DNA from: Burkholderiaceae bacterium
GTDB taxonomy: Bacteria > Pseudomonadota > Gammaproteobacteria > Burkholderiales > Burkholderiaceae_F
Direction: 5' to 3'
Assembly: GCA_013696665.1 (NCBI GenBank)
Contig: JACCYC010000252.1
Span: 1 to 7,866, forward strand
Length of the DNA: 7,866 nucleotides
The position numbers and the translations under genes were made by a program. Under the pieces are notes generated by a model. The model was not told where the DNA came from. It ran no database searches and worked only from the letters and a program-made list of their open reading frames with translations. Shown here one piece after another: positions 1-5,744 of this stretch; within the stretch, counting starts at the first letter, position 1, and every line of letters starts with the position of its first letter.

Positions 1-138
1 CGCCTGCAACGCGCTGGTCTCATCACGTATGCGCGCGGCAATCTCGTAGTCATCGATCGTGCGGGACTGGAGGCGCGCTCGTGCGAGTGCTACCGCGCCA
101 TCAAAGCGCGCTATGGCGCGATACTCACGCAACCGTAA
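1..138 (+). CDS. Crp/Fnr-family transcriptional regulator, C-terminal end (partial)
   Basis: Reading frame 1 is open from the window edge to a TAA at 136-138 and gives the last 45 residues of a protein. The pattern, Leu-Gln-Arg-Ala-Gly-Leu-Ile followed by a short wing, then Asp-Arg-Ala-Gly-Leu-Glu and a Ser-Cys-Glu-Cys-Tyr motif, is what I know from the end of the winged-helix DNA-binding domain of Crp/Fnr regulators. In these the SCECY-type helix closes the protein. The N-terminal nucleotide-binding or sensor domain lies outside the window, so the effector cannot be inferred. The stop codon overlaps the ribosome-binding site of the following cupredoxin remnant, so the two were probably co-transcribed. 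Family assignment is fairly safe; the exact member is unknown. Confidence 0.72.
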   Translation, partial: RLQRAGLITYARGNLVVIDRAGLEARSCECYRAIKARYGAILTQP

Positions 139-144
139 GGAATC

Positions 145-368
145 ATGAAGGCACTTAACTACGCGCGTGTCTCGTGCGGCGCTCGGCTCGCTCACGTACT
201 GGCGCTGCCGGTGCCGGACTCCAACGCACGCATCGATCTCGTTCGGGCAAGTCGGTCGAACTGACCTTCACTGTGGACCGCACCGGAGCGTTTGTCTTTC
301 TGTGCGACAACTTCTGCGGTGACGAGCTCGACAAGATGACCGGCACACTGATCGTTGCGCGCGTGTAG
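145..368 (+). pseudogene. Periplasmic cupredoxin (COX2-like copper domain), truncated and frameshifted
   Basis: A good ribosome-binding site (AAGGA, 137-141) precedes ATG 145. From there frame 1 reads a short N-terminus and then, around 214-243, a piece ending Asn-Ala-Arg-Ile-Asp-Leu-Val. Frame 3 continues with Gly-Lys-Ser-Val-Glu-Leu-Thr-Phe, then Cys-Asp-Asn-Phe-Cys-Gly, then Met-Thr-Gly-Thr-Leu-Ile-Val, ending at TAG 366-368. That is the second half of a cupredoxin fold of the kind found in cytochrome oxidase subunit II and small periplasmic copper proteins. Restoring one C near 244 joins the frames as IDLV-PGK, the expected family junction. Three defects are visible: the frameshift, loss of roughly the first half of the domain (the protein would be about 75 residues where relatives have 110 or more), and Leu where the copper-ligand His of the CGxxH motif should be. 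This looks like a dead gene; a sequencing error could explain only the frameshift. Confidence 0.68.
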
Positions 369-1300
369 AGGCTTTCAGCGGAACGTCGGAAACATCCTCC
401 GGCCCGTCGATCACCAGTTCAGGCAGGCCATTGAACAGCTTGAGTTGGCCCTTGACGTACCCGTAGCTGCGCCCCGGCCGCGTCACTGTCTTGCTGCCTT
501 CCGTTCCGTGAGAGAGATAGCGCTGCGAAAGCAGCGCAAGCAGCGCCTGTCCCTTGGGCACCTCGATGTCGGGAATGAATATTGAGAACGGCTGTGCAAC
601 CGAACCAATGTTCACCAGAGCTTTGCGGCTGCCCAAGCGGCGGAACTCGCTGAACTCGTCGAACACGGTGGCTGACTCGTTGCAGCCCGGCATCCCCACC
701 AGAGCTTCGAAGTCGACGCGCGGGTTCAGTGCTTTAGAACCGATCGACTTAGCGCGGCGGTAATCGTCGATCAACTCGGCTCGCAACGACCACCAGCAGC
801 CCAACGCTGCATAGTTGCGCTGCTCCGATCCGTGGACGGCAACCTGGTCCCACAGGCCCGCACGGCGGCTCTGTGCCAGCCGCTCCGCTGCAAGGTAGCG
901 GCGGTGGTAGTCACGCGTGCGCACATTGCCGTACTTGCAGAAGTACGGGCTGTAGCGGTCTTCGATCATGTGCTGCTGAAAGTCTTCGCGTCGACGAACA
1001 CCAGCGCCAGCAGACGACCGTAGTTGTCGCGAAAGCGTGAAAGGTCGATCTGCACGCCGGCGCCCTGCGGCGCATCGAAGTCGAGTGTGATCGTCTTGCC
1101 TGCGGTAAACATCGTGGCCGCATGCTCCGACGTCTTCTTGCCCCACGGCGTGAGCGGCTTGTCGCCACCCGCCTGCGATTCTTCGGCGTCGAGCGCCTGA
1201 ATGCGCACCGCTTCTGACTTGTCACCTATGAGGACGCGAACGGTGTCGCCATCGACTGGGCGTTCGACCTGAAAAAAACCTGTAAGCGCGCGTTTTCCAT
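268..1300 (-). pseudogene. Staphylococcal-nuclease-like (SNase/thermonuclease) protein, frameshifted
   Basis: The minus strand encodes an SNase-fold nuclease in pieces. Working from 1300 downward, ATG 1300-1298 opens a short N-terminus. After a T7 run (A7 on the plus strand, 1272-1278) the frame must change to reach Val-Asp-Gly-Asp-Thr-Val and Val-Arg-Ile-Gln-Ala-Leu-Asp-Ala-Glu-Glu. These hold the calcium-binding Asp and the catalytic Arg and Glu; Asn-Tyr-Gly-Arg-Leu-Leu-Ala supplies the second catalytic Arg. That frame stops at about 966. The continuation, Glu-Asp-Phe-Gln-Gln-His-Met-Ile-Glu-Asp-Arg-Tyr-Ser-Pro-Tyr, is in another frame, and one missing C near 989 (plus strand) would restore Val-Asp-Gly-Glu-Asp. 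The catalytic residues are therefore retained but split. About 200 residues follow the nuclease fold and end in a Lys-Gly-Gln-Leu-Lys-Leu-Phe-Asn-Gly-Leu-Pro-Glu-Leu-Val stretch that resembles an OB-fold strand pair. The present frame runs on to a stop at 268, overlapping the cupredoxin remnant; the original end was probably near 370-390. Confidence 0.66.
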
Positions 1301-1715
1301 AGCCGACTCTGTTCCGTTACCGGTTCTTAACAGCGCCAGATGTCAGGTTTGCGACGCGGTGGCGGCTCGAGTGAATCGAAGAGTCACGGTTCGTGACCCG
1401 CGAAGTGCATCAACCTTCTCCCCATTTGAACTCGCGCGCCTTCGCGAATGCCTTCGCAAAGGGAAAAACCCGCCGGGGCGAAGACGAAGATCGTCGAACC
1501 GTGCGATCGCCAGGCTGATCGCGCTTGGGCTGCCGGGATGGTGGGTACCGCTGCTGAAATTCTGGTTCACGATTTCCCACGTGCTCCTGGCGCGGGGTTT
1601 TTTAGCTTGTCGAGCGATGCTCGCGTGCCTGCGACCTGCCTACTCCAACGCGCTCATCGGTTCCGTCTCAGGAATGCGTATTGCTAATGCGAAGGCTCTC
1701 ACCAGGAGAACACGC
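1301..1715. other. Gap without a recognisable gene
   Basis: I find no convincing coding region on either strand in these 415 bases. A plus-strand frame is open through part of it and runs into the lipoprotein, but its translation is arginine-rich and lacks domain character and a good ribosome-binding site. A short minus-strand frame (1343-1570) is equally unconvincing. Structures present are a perfect inverted repeat, GTCACG-GTT-CGTGAC at 1383-1397, and a small GCGAA-TGCC-TTCGC hairpin at about 1445-1458. There is also a G-rich run followed by six T at about 1594-1603, without a strong stem before it. The stretch may contain decayed coding sequence or the lipoprotein promoter, but neither can be shown. 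Confidence 0.4.
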
Positions 1716-1823
1716 ATGAAAAAGCTGATGATTATCTTCGCGATGGCATTGAGTTTAGTGGCATGCGGTACGACGAGTTCGCCCGGCGGCGGGGGTGTAC
1801 AGCAGGACAACGTCAAGCCCTGA
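1716..1823 (+). CDS. Small lipoprotein, 35 residues
   Basis: ATG 1716 is preceded by a strong ribosome-binding site (AGGAG, 1704-1708). The protein starts Met-Lys-Lys, has a hydrophobic core (residues 4-16) and a lipobox Leu-Val-Ala-Cys with the lipidated Cys at residue 17. The mature peptide is only 19 residues: Cys-Gly-Thr-Thr-Ser-Ser-Pro, four Gly, then a polar tail Gln-Gln-Asp-Asn-Val-Lys-Pro. No Asp follows the Cys, so outer-membrane sorting would be expected under the usual rule. Size and layout recall entericidin-type lipoproteins, but the mature sequence does not match what I know of entericidins, so I give no function. It stands alone: the nuclease remnant upstream points away and a hairpin follows the stop. 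An in-frame extension upstream exists but lacks a start signal, whereas this start has one. Confidence 0.72.
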   Translation: MKKLMIIFAMALSLVACGTTSSPGGGGVQQDNVKP

Positions 1824-1835
1824 TCGGCTTTAGGT

Positions 1836-1851
1836 GCGCAGCCCTCTGCGC
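1836..1851 (+). terminator. Hairpin just after the small lipoprotein gene
   Basis: GCGCAG-CCCT-CTGCGC is a perfect 6-bp stem with a 4-base loop, starting 12 bases after the lipoprotein stop. No clear T-tract follows on the plus strand (the next bases are GAACTAAAA), so it is a weak candidate for an intrinsic terminator. It may instead stabilise the 3' end of the transcript. Confidence 0.35.
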
Positions 1852-1878
1852 GAACTAAAACGCTGCGCGCATCCTTTC

Positions 1879-1899
1879 GTCGCGGCCGATGGCTGCGAC
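1879..1899. other. 9-bp hairpin in the spacer before tRNA-Phe
   Basis: GTCGCGGCC-GAT-GGCTGCGAC forms a 9-bp stem with one G-T pair and a 3-base loop. It is not followed by a T-tract on either strand. It lies in the 282-base spacer 1824-2105, in which I see no gene. The role is unknown: possibly RNA 3'-end stabilisation or a piece of a non-coding RNA. Confidence 0.3.
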
Positions 1900-2049
1900 C
1901 AAGCCTTGACGCACCGCTCGGCACGAATAACAACGCACTACTCGGCGGCGGAATTTTCGAAGCTTATCGATGCGTTGAATCGCGTGGGTGAATCAGATGA
2001 GCGTTGAGCGGACTTGTGGTGTTACGCAGAGGGTTGATGGCGTAGCTCC

Positions 2050-2083
2050 CGCAAAACTTCCGCAGACTTGCGGGTGTTTTGCG
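2050..2083 (-). terminator. Long hairpin downstream of tRNA-Phe, possible bidirectional terminator
   Basis: CGCAAAAC (2050-2057) pairs with GTTTTGCG (2076-2083). Inside it CCGCA (2060-2064) pairs with TGCGG (2069-2073) around a GACT loop, and only a small interruption separates the two stems. It starts 22 bases beyond the tRNA 3' end on the minus strand. Read on either strand, the inner GC stem is followed after two or three bases by G and four T, which is terminator-like. The outer stem uses that same T-tract, so the full hairpin and the terminator form compete. The most likely job is ending tRNA-Phe transcription. Confidence 0.5.
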
Positions 2084-2105
2084 TGAGTTCAAAGTATTAA
2101 TTGAT

Positions 2106-2181
2106 TGGTGGCCAAGGGCGGAATTGAACCACCGACACACGGATTTTCAGTCCGCTGCTCTACCAACTGAGCTACTTGGCC
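2106..2181 (-). tRNA. tRNA-Phe (anticodon GAA)
   Basis: On the minus strand this 76-base unit starts GGCCAAG, which pairs perfectly with CTTGGCC at the other end, followed by discriminator A and an encoded CCA (2108-2106). The D-arm reads AGCTCAGTTGGTAGAGC. The anticodon stem GCGGA/TCCGT encloses CTGAAAA, giving anticodon GAA for phenylalanine. The T-arm contains GGTTCAATTCC. All arms are intact. The gene is solitary and diverges from the ubiquinone hydroxylase gene at 2293. Confidence 0.96.
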
Positions 2182-2235
2182 TTGAGATGCTGGGCGGCGC
2201 GCGCTCGTAAGATGCCGCCGTCGCGAAGGGTGCGG

Positions 2236-2241
2236 AGTATA
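2236..2241 (-). promoter_or_regulatory. Possible -10 box for tRNA-Phe
   Basis: On the minus strand TATACT occurs about 55 bases before the tRNA 5' end, followed by a GC-rich discriminator (CCGCACCC) of the kind found at growth-rate-regulated stable-RNA promoters. No good -35 hexamer is seen 16-18 bases upstream, so this is a suggestion only. Confidence 0.35.
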
Positions 2242-2292
2242 GCGATAGCTTGAACGATCCAGCGCTGTGGGACTGCATAATCCCCAGCCTCA

Positions 2293-3462
2293 ATGAGTAA
2301 ACCCTTTTTCGACGTCGCCATTGTCGGCACCGGCATTCCCGGACTTGCGGCAGCGCTCGGACTAGCGCAGCAGGGGCTGGCGGTCGCGCTGATCGGGCCG
2401 CCTGCCAATCCGTATGTGCCAACGCCCGAGGCCCCGTTCGACCCGCGGGTGTATGCGGTTTCACCCGCTTCCGTAGCGCTTTTGGAGCGGCTGGGTGTGT
2501 GGGCCAGCATCGATCCGCAGAGGTTCTGTCCAATCGAACGCATGCGCGTGTTCGGTGACCAGGGCGACGAATTGGCGTTTGACGCCTACGGTGCGACCGT
2601 GGAGCGGCTCGCCACCCTTGTCGAAGAGGCAGAGCTTTTGCGTGGTCTCGATGCAGCGTGCGGATTTCAGCCTGCGATCAAGCGCTTTCGGCGTTCATTT
2701 GTTTCTTTCATTTCGCAGACTGACAGTGCGGGCATCAGTCTGGAAGATGGCAGCGAGATCCAGGCGAAGCTGTTAGTTGGAGCCGACGGCGCCGACTCGT
2801 CGGTGCGCGCGGCAGCGGGAATCAATGCATCGATCAAATCGTATGAACAGGCTGCGCTCGTTGCCAACTTTGAGTGCGCGAAGCCGCATCAGAACGTGGC
2901 ATCGCAATGGTTCACCGACGAAGGCGTCGTTGCACTGCTGCCGCTGCCCGGCAACCGCGTGTCGCTGGTGTGGTCTGCGCCTGTCGATCTCGTGCCTGAG
3001 CTCCTCGCATTGAGCGCAGAGCATTTTGCAGCGCGCGTTGGGCAGCACTGCCCGTCGTCCGGTGCATTGGTCTTGATCGGCGGTGTATATAGCTTCCCGC
3101 TGCGGCGGGTGACCGTGTCAAATCTGATCGCCGCGCGCATCGTCTTGGTGGGTGACGCCGCGCATGTGATACATCCACTTGCCGGCCAAGGCCTTAATCT
3201 TGGACTCGGCGATGTGGCTTTGCTGCTGGAGCTCGCGCGGACGCGCGAATCATTTCGCGATGTGGCTGACCAGGTGCTGCTGCGGCGTTACGAGCGGGGT
3301 CGTGCGGAAGCGGTCGGCGCGATGCGCTTCACCACCGATTCTCTGGCGCGTCTATTTGCTGTCGACGACCCCTTTGTGCGACGCGTGCGAAACGTCGGAA
3401 TGACGGTCGTTAACCGTCTGGGTCCGCTGAAAAACGCCCTAATTCGCCAGGCGCTCGGTTGA
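2293..3462 (+). CDS. UbiH/UbiF/Coq6-family FAD-dependent ubiquinone-biosynthesis hydroxylase
   Basis: A 389-residue flavoprotein monooxygenase, the usual length for the family. These enzymes use FAD, NAD(P)H and O2 to hydroxylate the aromatic ring of ubiquinone precursors, normally as peripheral inner-membrane proteins in the Ubi complex. Three family signatures are visible. These are the Rossmann dinucleotide fold Gly-Thr-Gly-Ile-Pro-Gly (residues 12-17), the middle Gly-Ala-Asp-Gly motif (163-166), and the second FAD motif Gly-Asp-Ala-Ala-His (287-291) running into His-Pro-Leu-Ala-Gly-Gln-Gly-Leu-Asn-Leu-Gly (294-304). The start at 2293 puts the Rossmann fold at the expected distance from the N-terminus, although no clear ribosome-binding site precedes it. 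Which ring carbon it modifies (UbiH, UbiF, UbiI, UbiL or UbiM type) cannot be settled here; an ubiH-like gene beside dsbC is familiar in Burkholderiales. dsbC follows after 103 bases on the same strand. Confidence 0.9.
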   Translation: MSKPFFDVAIVGTGIPGLAAALGLAQQGLAVALIGPPANPYVPTPEAPFDPRVYAVSPASVALLERLGVWASIDPQRFCPIERMRVFGDQGDELAFDAYGATVERLATLVEEAELLRGLDAACGFQPAIKRFRRSFVSFISQTDSAGISLEDGSEIQAKLLVGADGADSSVRAAAGINASIKSYEQAALVANFECAKPHQNVASQWFTDEGVVALLPLPGNRVSLVWSAPVDLVPELLALSAEHFAARVGQHCPSSGALVLIGGVYSFPLRRVTVSNLIAARIVLVGDAAHVIHPLAGQGLNLGLGDVALLLELARTRESFRDVADQVLLRRYERGRAEAVGAMRFTTDSLARLFAVDDPFVRRVRNVGMTVVNRLGPLKNALIRQALG

Positions 3463-3565
3463 ACTGGATCAGCGGTCGGCGGTCTACTCTGGCGAGCTGA
3501 TTTCACTCGCTACACTGCACCTCGCTGGTCGGCAATGAATGCCGCTCGGCGCTGTCGGAGAAGAC

Positions 3566-4327
3566 ATGAACCACTGGATCGGACGCGTTGGCGTCGTCGC
3601 ACTATCCCTCTGCTGCTCGATGGCAGTGGCCCAAAGCACGGCGAAACCCGGCGACAGCAAGAAGACGGCGGCCGCGGGGAGTCCGGAGGCTCAGGTGGCG
3701 ATGCGTTTCACCGAGAAGTCCGGCGGGCAGAAGCCCGATCAGGTCTTCAAAGGTCGGGGCAACTTGTACGAGGTGCTGATCGGTGGCCAGATCTATTACG
3801 TGGACCCTGAAGTGACCTTCGTTCTTGCGGGTCGGATGTTTGACCCCGCTACGCGCGAAGACCTGACCCAGAAACGACTGGACGTTGCGTTAAAGGTCGA
3901 CTTCAAATCGCTGCCACTGGATCGCGCGGTAAAAACGGTGCGTGGTGATGGGTCACGCACCCTGGTGACGTTCGAGGATCCGAACTGTGGCTTTTGCAAG
4001 CGCCTGTGGCAGAACATGGCCGAGCTGAAGAACGTGACGATCTACACGTTCCTTTATCCAATCCTGTCGCCGGACTCGATGGATAAATCGAAGGCGATCT
4101 GGTGCTCGAAGGATCGCGCGGCAAGCTGGGATGAGTACATGGTGCAAAACAAGGCGCCGCCGGCAGCGGGCGCCGATTGCAAGACACCGCTTGAACAGAA
4201 CGTTGCGCTGGGCCGCGAGCTTGGAATCAACGGTACGCCGACGATTGTGTTTGCCGACGGCGCACGCTCGGCCGGCGCAATGACAGTCGCCACCATCGAG
4301 CAGCGTCTGGCAGCACTTAAGAAGTAA
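3566..4327 (+). CDS. dsbC: Thiol:disulfide interchange protein DsbC
   Basis: A 253-residue periplasmic disulfide isomerase; relatives reshuffle wrong disulfides as V-shaped homodimers kept reduced by DsbD. I choose ATG 3566 over an in-frame ATG at 3539 because GGAG (3557-3560) sits correctly before it and a clean signal peptide then follows (core to about residue 20, Ala-Val-Ala, likely cut before Gln23). The N-terminal dimerisation part (Gly-Gln-Ile-Tyr-Tyr-Val-Asp-Pro region) precedes the thioredoxin-like domain. Its active site is Cys141-Gly-Phe-Cys144 after Asp-Pro-Asn, and the cis-proline loop is Gly223-Thr-Pro225. Cys180 and Cys205 would form the structural disulfide typical of DsbC. 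A TACACT -10-like box lies at 3511-3516 without a good -35, so it may have its own promoter or read through from the hydroxylase gene. The stop codon directly abuts the mltA stop codon. Confidence 0.93.
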   Translation: MNHWIGRVGVVALSLCCSMAVAQSTAKPGDSKKTAAAGSPEAQVAMRFTEKSGGQKPDQVFKGRGNLYEVLIGGQIYYVDPEVTFVLAGRMFDPATREDLTQKRLDVALKVDFKSLPLDRAVKTVRGDGSRTLVTFEDPNCGFCKRLWQNMAELKNVTIYTFLYPILSPDSMDKSKAIWCSKDRAASWDEYMVQNKAPPAAGADCKTPLEQNVALGRELGINGTPTIVFADGARSAGAMTVATIEQRLAALKK

Positions 4328-5650
4328 CTAGACCTTTATCAACAGTGATTCGGGTGTGGTGCCTTTGGGCACCAGCACCCACGCGCTGGTCTCGTATCTC
4401 TGTCGTCCGGCGCGTTCACCGGCCGCGGCACCGAACCCCCAAAAGAAATCGAAGCGCAGCGGACCGCGGATTGCGCCGCCGGTGTCTTGCGCCACCATCG
4501 GGCGCACCAACGGGGCTTTCGAGTCCGGATCAGTGGTCGCCAGGACTACCGGTGCACCGAGCGGAACAAAGCGCGCATCTGCAGCAACTGAGTAGCCGGC
4601 TGTGAGAGGTACGCCCAGCGCGCCAAGCGGTCCGGCGGTCGCATTCCCGAGCGGCAACTCGCGAAAGAAAACATAGCTCGCGTTTTGATCAAGCGCCTCC
4701 TTCAGGCGTGCGGGGTTGCGCCGTGCCCACGCTTTAATGCCCTGCATGGATGCCTGGTCGAGTGTCAGCTGCCCTTGCTCTACTAGCCAGCGTCCGAGCG
4801 ATCGATAGGGGTGGCCATTTTGATCGGCATAACCCACGCGCACCGTGCTGCCATCGTTGAACTGCACTCGCCCCGAGCCCTGTATCTGCAGAAAGAACGC
4901 GTCGATTGAATCGTCAACCCACAGCAGCTCATGCCCGGTCAACGCATTCGCGGATGTAATTTCGCCACGAGTGGGGTAGGGAACAATGCGACGCCCCTGA
5001 AGCTTGCCGCGCAACCGCATATTCGAAAGCTCGGGGTAAACGGACGCGAGATCGACCACGATCAGATCGTCCGGGACGCGATATAACGGCACCGGGTATT
5101 TGGCGGAGCGCACCCGGCTTCCGCGCAGCAGCGGTTCGTAGTAGCCGGTTACCAGACCGCCTCGGCTCGCGCGGGCGTCCGATCGATTGTCGCCGTCGGC
5201 TTGTCGCGTGCCGATGCCATACACGTCGAAGCGTGTGGCAAAAAAGTCTCGCACCGCATTGGGGTTGCGCGCATCGACCGCCAGTGTTTGTGCGCACACG
5301 TCACGCCATGCGTCGCGTCGCGCTACGGCGCTGCACGAGTTTAAAAACGCCGGCCAGACAGCGCTCCAATCAGTTAATGAGATCCCAGGTAGAGCGCTGA
5401 ACGCTGTCAGGGTGTAAGTCGCTCGAGTTTCGGCGTCCGCAGGCGACAGCCTGGCGTCGGGCGAGGGTGCAGGCCGGGGCGAGGTGAGGGCGGGGGCGGG
5501 CAAGGACGGTGCCGCTGCCGGCGGAAGCGGCGGCGGAGTGGCTGGTGCTGGCCCGATGATTGTTGGCGGGGGTGCCGTGGCGCATGCAGCCACCCACAGG
5601 ACCACCAGCGCGCCGCTAAACTGCCTTAATAGATGTTTGAGCCCAACCAT
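4328..5650 (-). CDS. mltA: Membrane-bound lytic murein transglycosylase A (lipoprotein)
   Basis: A 440-residue lipoprotein that cleaves peptidoglycan glycan strands to 1,6-anhydro products at the outer membrane. I place the start at ATG 5650-5648 because it gives a proper lipoprotein signal: positive N-terminus, hydrophobic core, lipobox Val-Ala-Ala-Cys with Cys23, and no Asp after it. The open frame reaches 25 codons further, but that would bury the signal and overlap the antisense micro-gene. Residues 26-64 form a linker with 17 prolines in 39 positions. The MltA domain follows (Gly-Tyr-Tyr-Glu-Pro, Ile-Gln-Gly-Ser-Gly-Arg-Val). It ends with the 3D domain, where Ala-Gln-Asp389-Thr-Gly-Gly-Ala-Ile and Arg-Phe-Asp401 correspond to the catalytic Asp region of E. 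coli MltA. apaG lies upstream on the same strand, 90 bases away. dsbC converges with no gap, leaving no room for a separate terminator. Confidence 0.93.
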   Translation of the reverse strand: MVGLKHLLRQFSGALVVLWVAACATAPPPTIIGPAPATPPPLPPAAAPSLPAPALTSPRPAPSPDARLSPADAETRATYTLTAFSALPGISLTDWSAVWPAFLNSCSAVARRDAWRDVCAQTLAVDARNPNAVRDFFATRFDVYGIGTRQADGDNRSDARASRGGLVTGYYEPLLRGSRVRSAKYPVPLYRVPDDLIVVDLASVYPELSNMRLRGKLQGRRIVPYPTRGEITSANALTGHELLWVDDSIDAFFLQIQGSGRVQFNDGSTVRVGYADQNGHPYRSLGRWLVEQGQLTLDQASMQGIKAWARRNPARLKEALDQNASYVFFRELPLGNATAGPLGALGVPLTAGYSVAADARFVPLGAPVVLATTDPDSKAPLVRPMVAQDTGGAIRGPLRFDFFWGFGAAAGERAGRQRYETSAWVLVPKGTTPESLLIKV

Positions 5651-5744
5651 GATCTTGATTCTGCTTGAAGCGGCGCTGGCTGGAGCGCTGCTGGTCTTCA
5701 TCGTCTGGTGGACGATGTTCCACAAGCCAAAAAAGAAGGACTAG
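5649..5744 (+). CDS. Predicted 31-residue single-pass membrane micro-protein
   Basis: This frame exactly fills the apaG-mltA gap on the strand opposite to both. ATG 5649-5651 shares two bases with the mltA start codon, and TAG 5742-5744 overlaps the apaG stop through CTAG. The protein is a hydrophobic helix (residues 2-23: Leu, Ile, Val, Ala, with Phe-Ile-Val-Trp-Trp-Thr-Met-Phe at its end) followed by a basic tail His-Lys-Pro-Lys-Lys-Lys-Asp. Under the positive-inside rule the C-terminus would be cytoplasmic. By my count 24 of 31 sense codons end in G or C, as expected for a real gene in this genome. I have an impression of similar small proteins with an Ile-Val-Trp-Trp-Thr-Met-Phe motif in Burkholderiales but cannot verify it. 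There is no obvious ribosome-binding site, which counts against it. Function unknown. Confidence 0.55.
   Translation: MILILLEAALAGALLVFIVWWTMFHKPKKKD

Noticed and set aside
1359..1715. In-frame upstream extension of the lipoprotein frame (119 residues)
   Set aside because: Arginine-rich, without domain character or ribosome-binding site, while ATG 1716 has both a strong site and a lipoprotein signal right behind it.
1947..2125. Nine-base direct repeat GGCGGAATT at 1947-1955 and inside tRNA-Phe (2117-2125) as a possible att site
   Set aside because: Only nine bases, not at the tRNA 3' end, and no integrase or island genes between the copies; chance is sufficient.
2147..2543. Minus-strand open frames over the start of the ubiquinone hydroxylase gene and tRNA-Phe
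   Set aside because: They overlap an intact tRNA and a gene with clear family motifs on the other strand; the translations have no domain character.
3539..3565. Earlier dsbC start at 3539
   Set aside because: No ribosome-binding site there; GGAG at 3557-3560 serves ATG 3566, which gives a clean signal peptide.
4345..4605. Plus-strand open frames antisense to mltA
   Set aside because: They mirror the codons of an intact conserved gene and have no start signals.
5651..5725. Longer mltA start 25 codons upstream
   Set aside because: It would place the lipoprotein signal peptide and its lipobox internally; ATG 5650 gives a standard signal.
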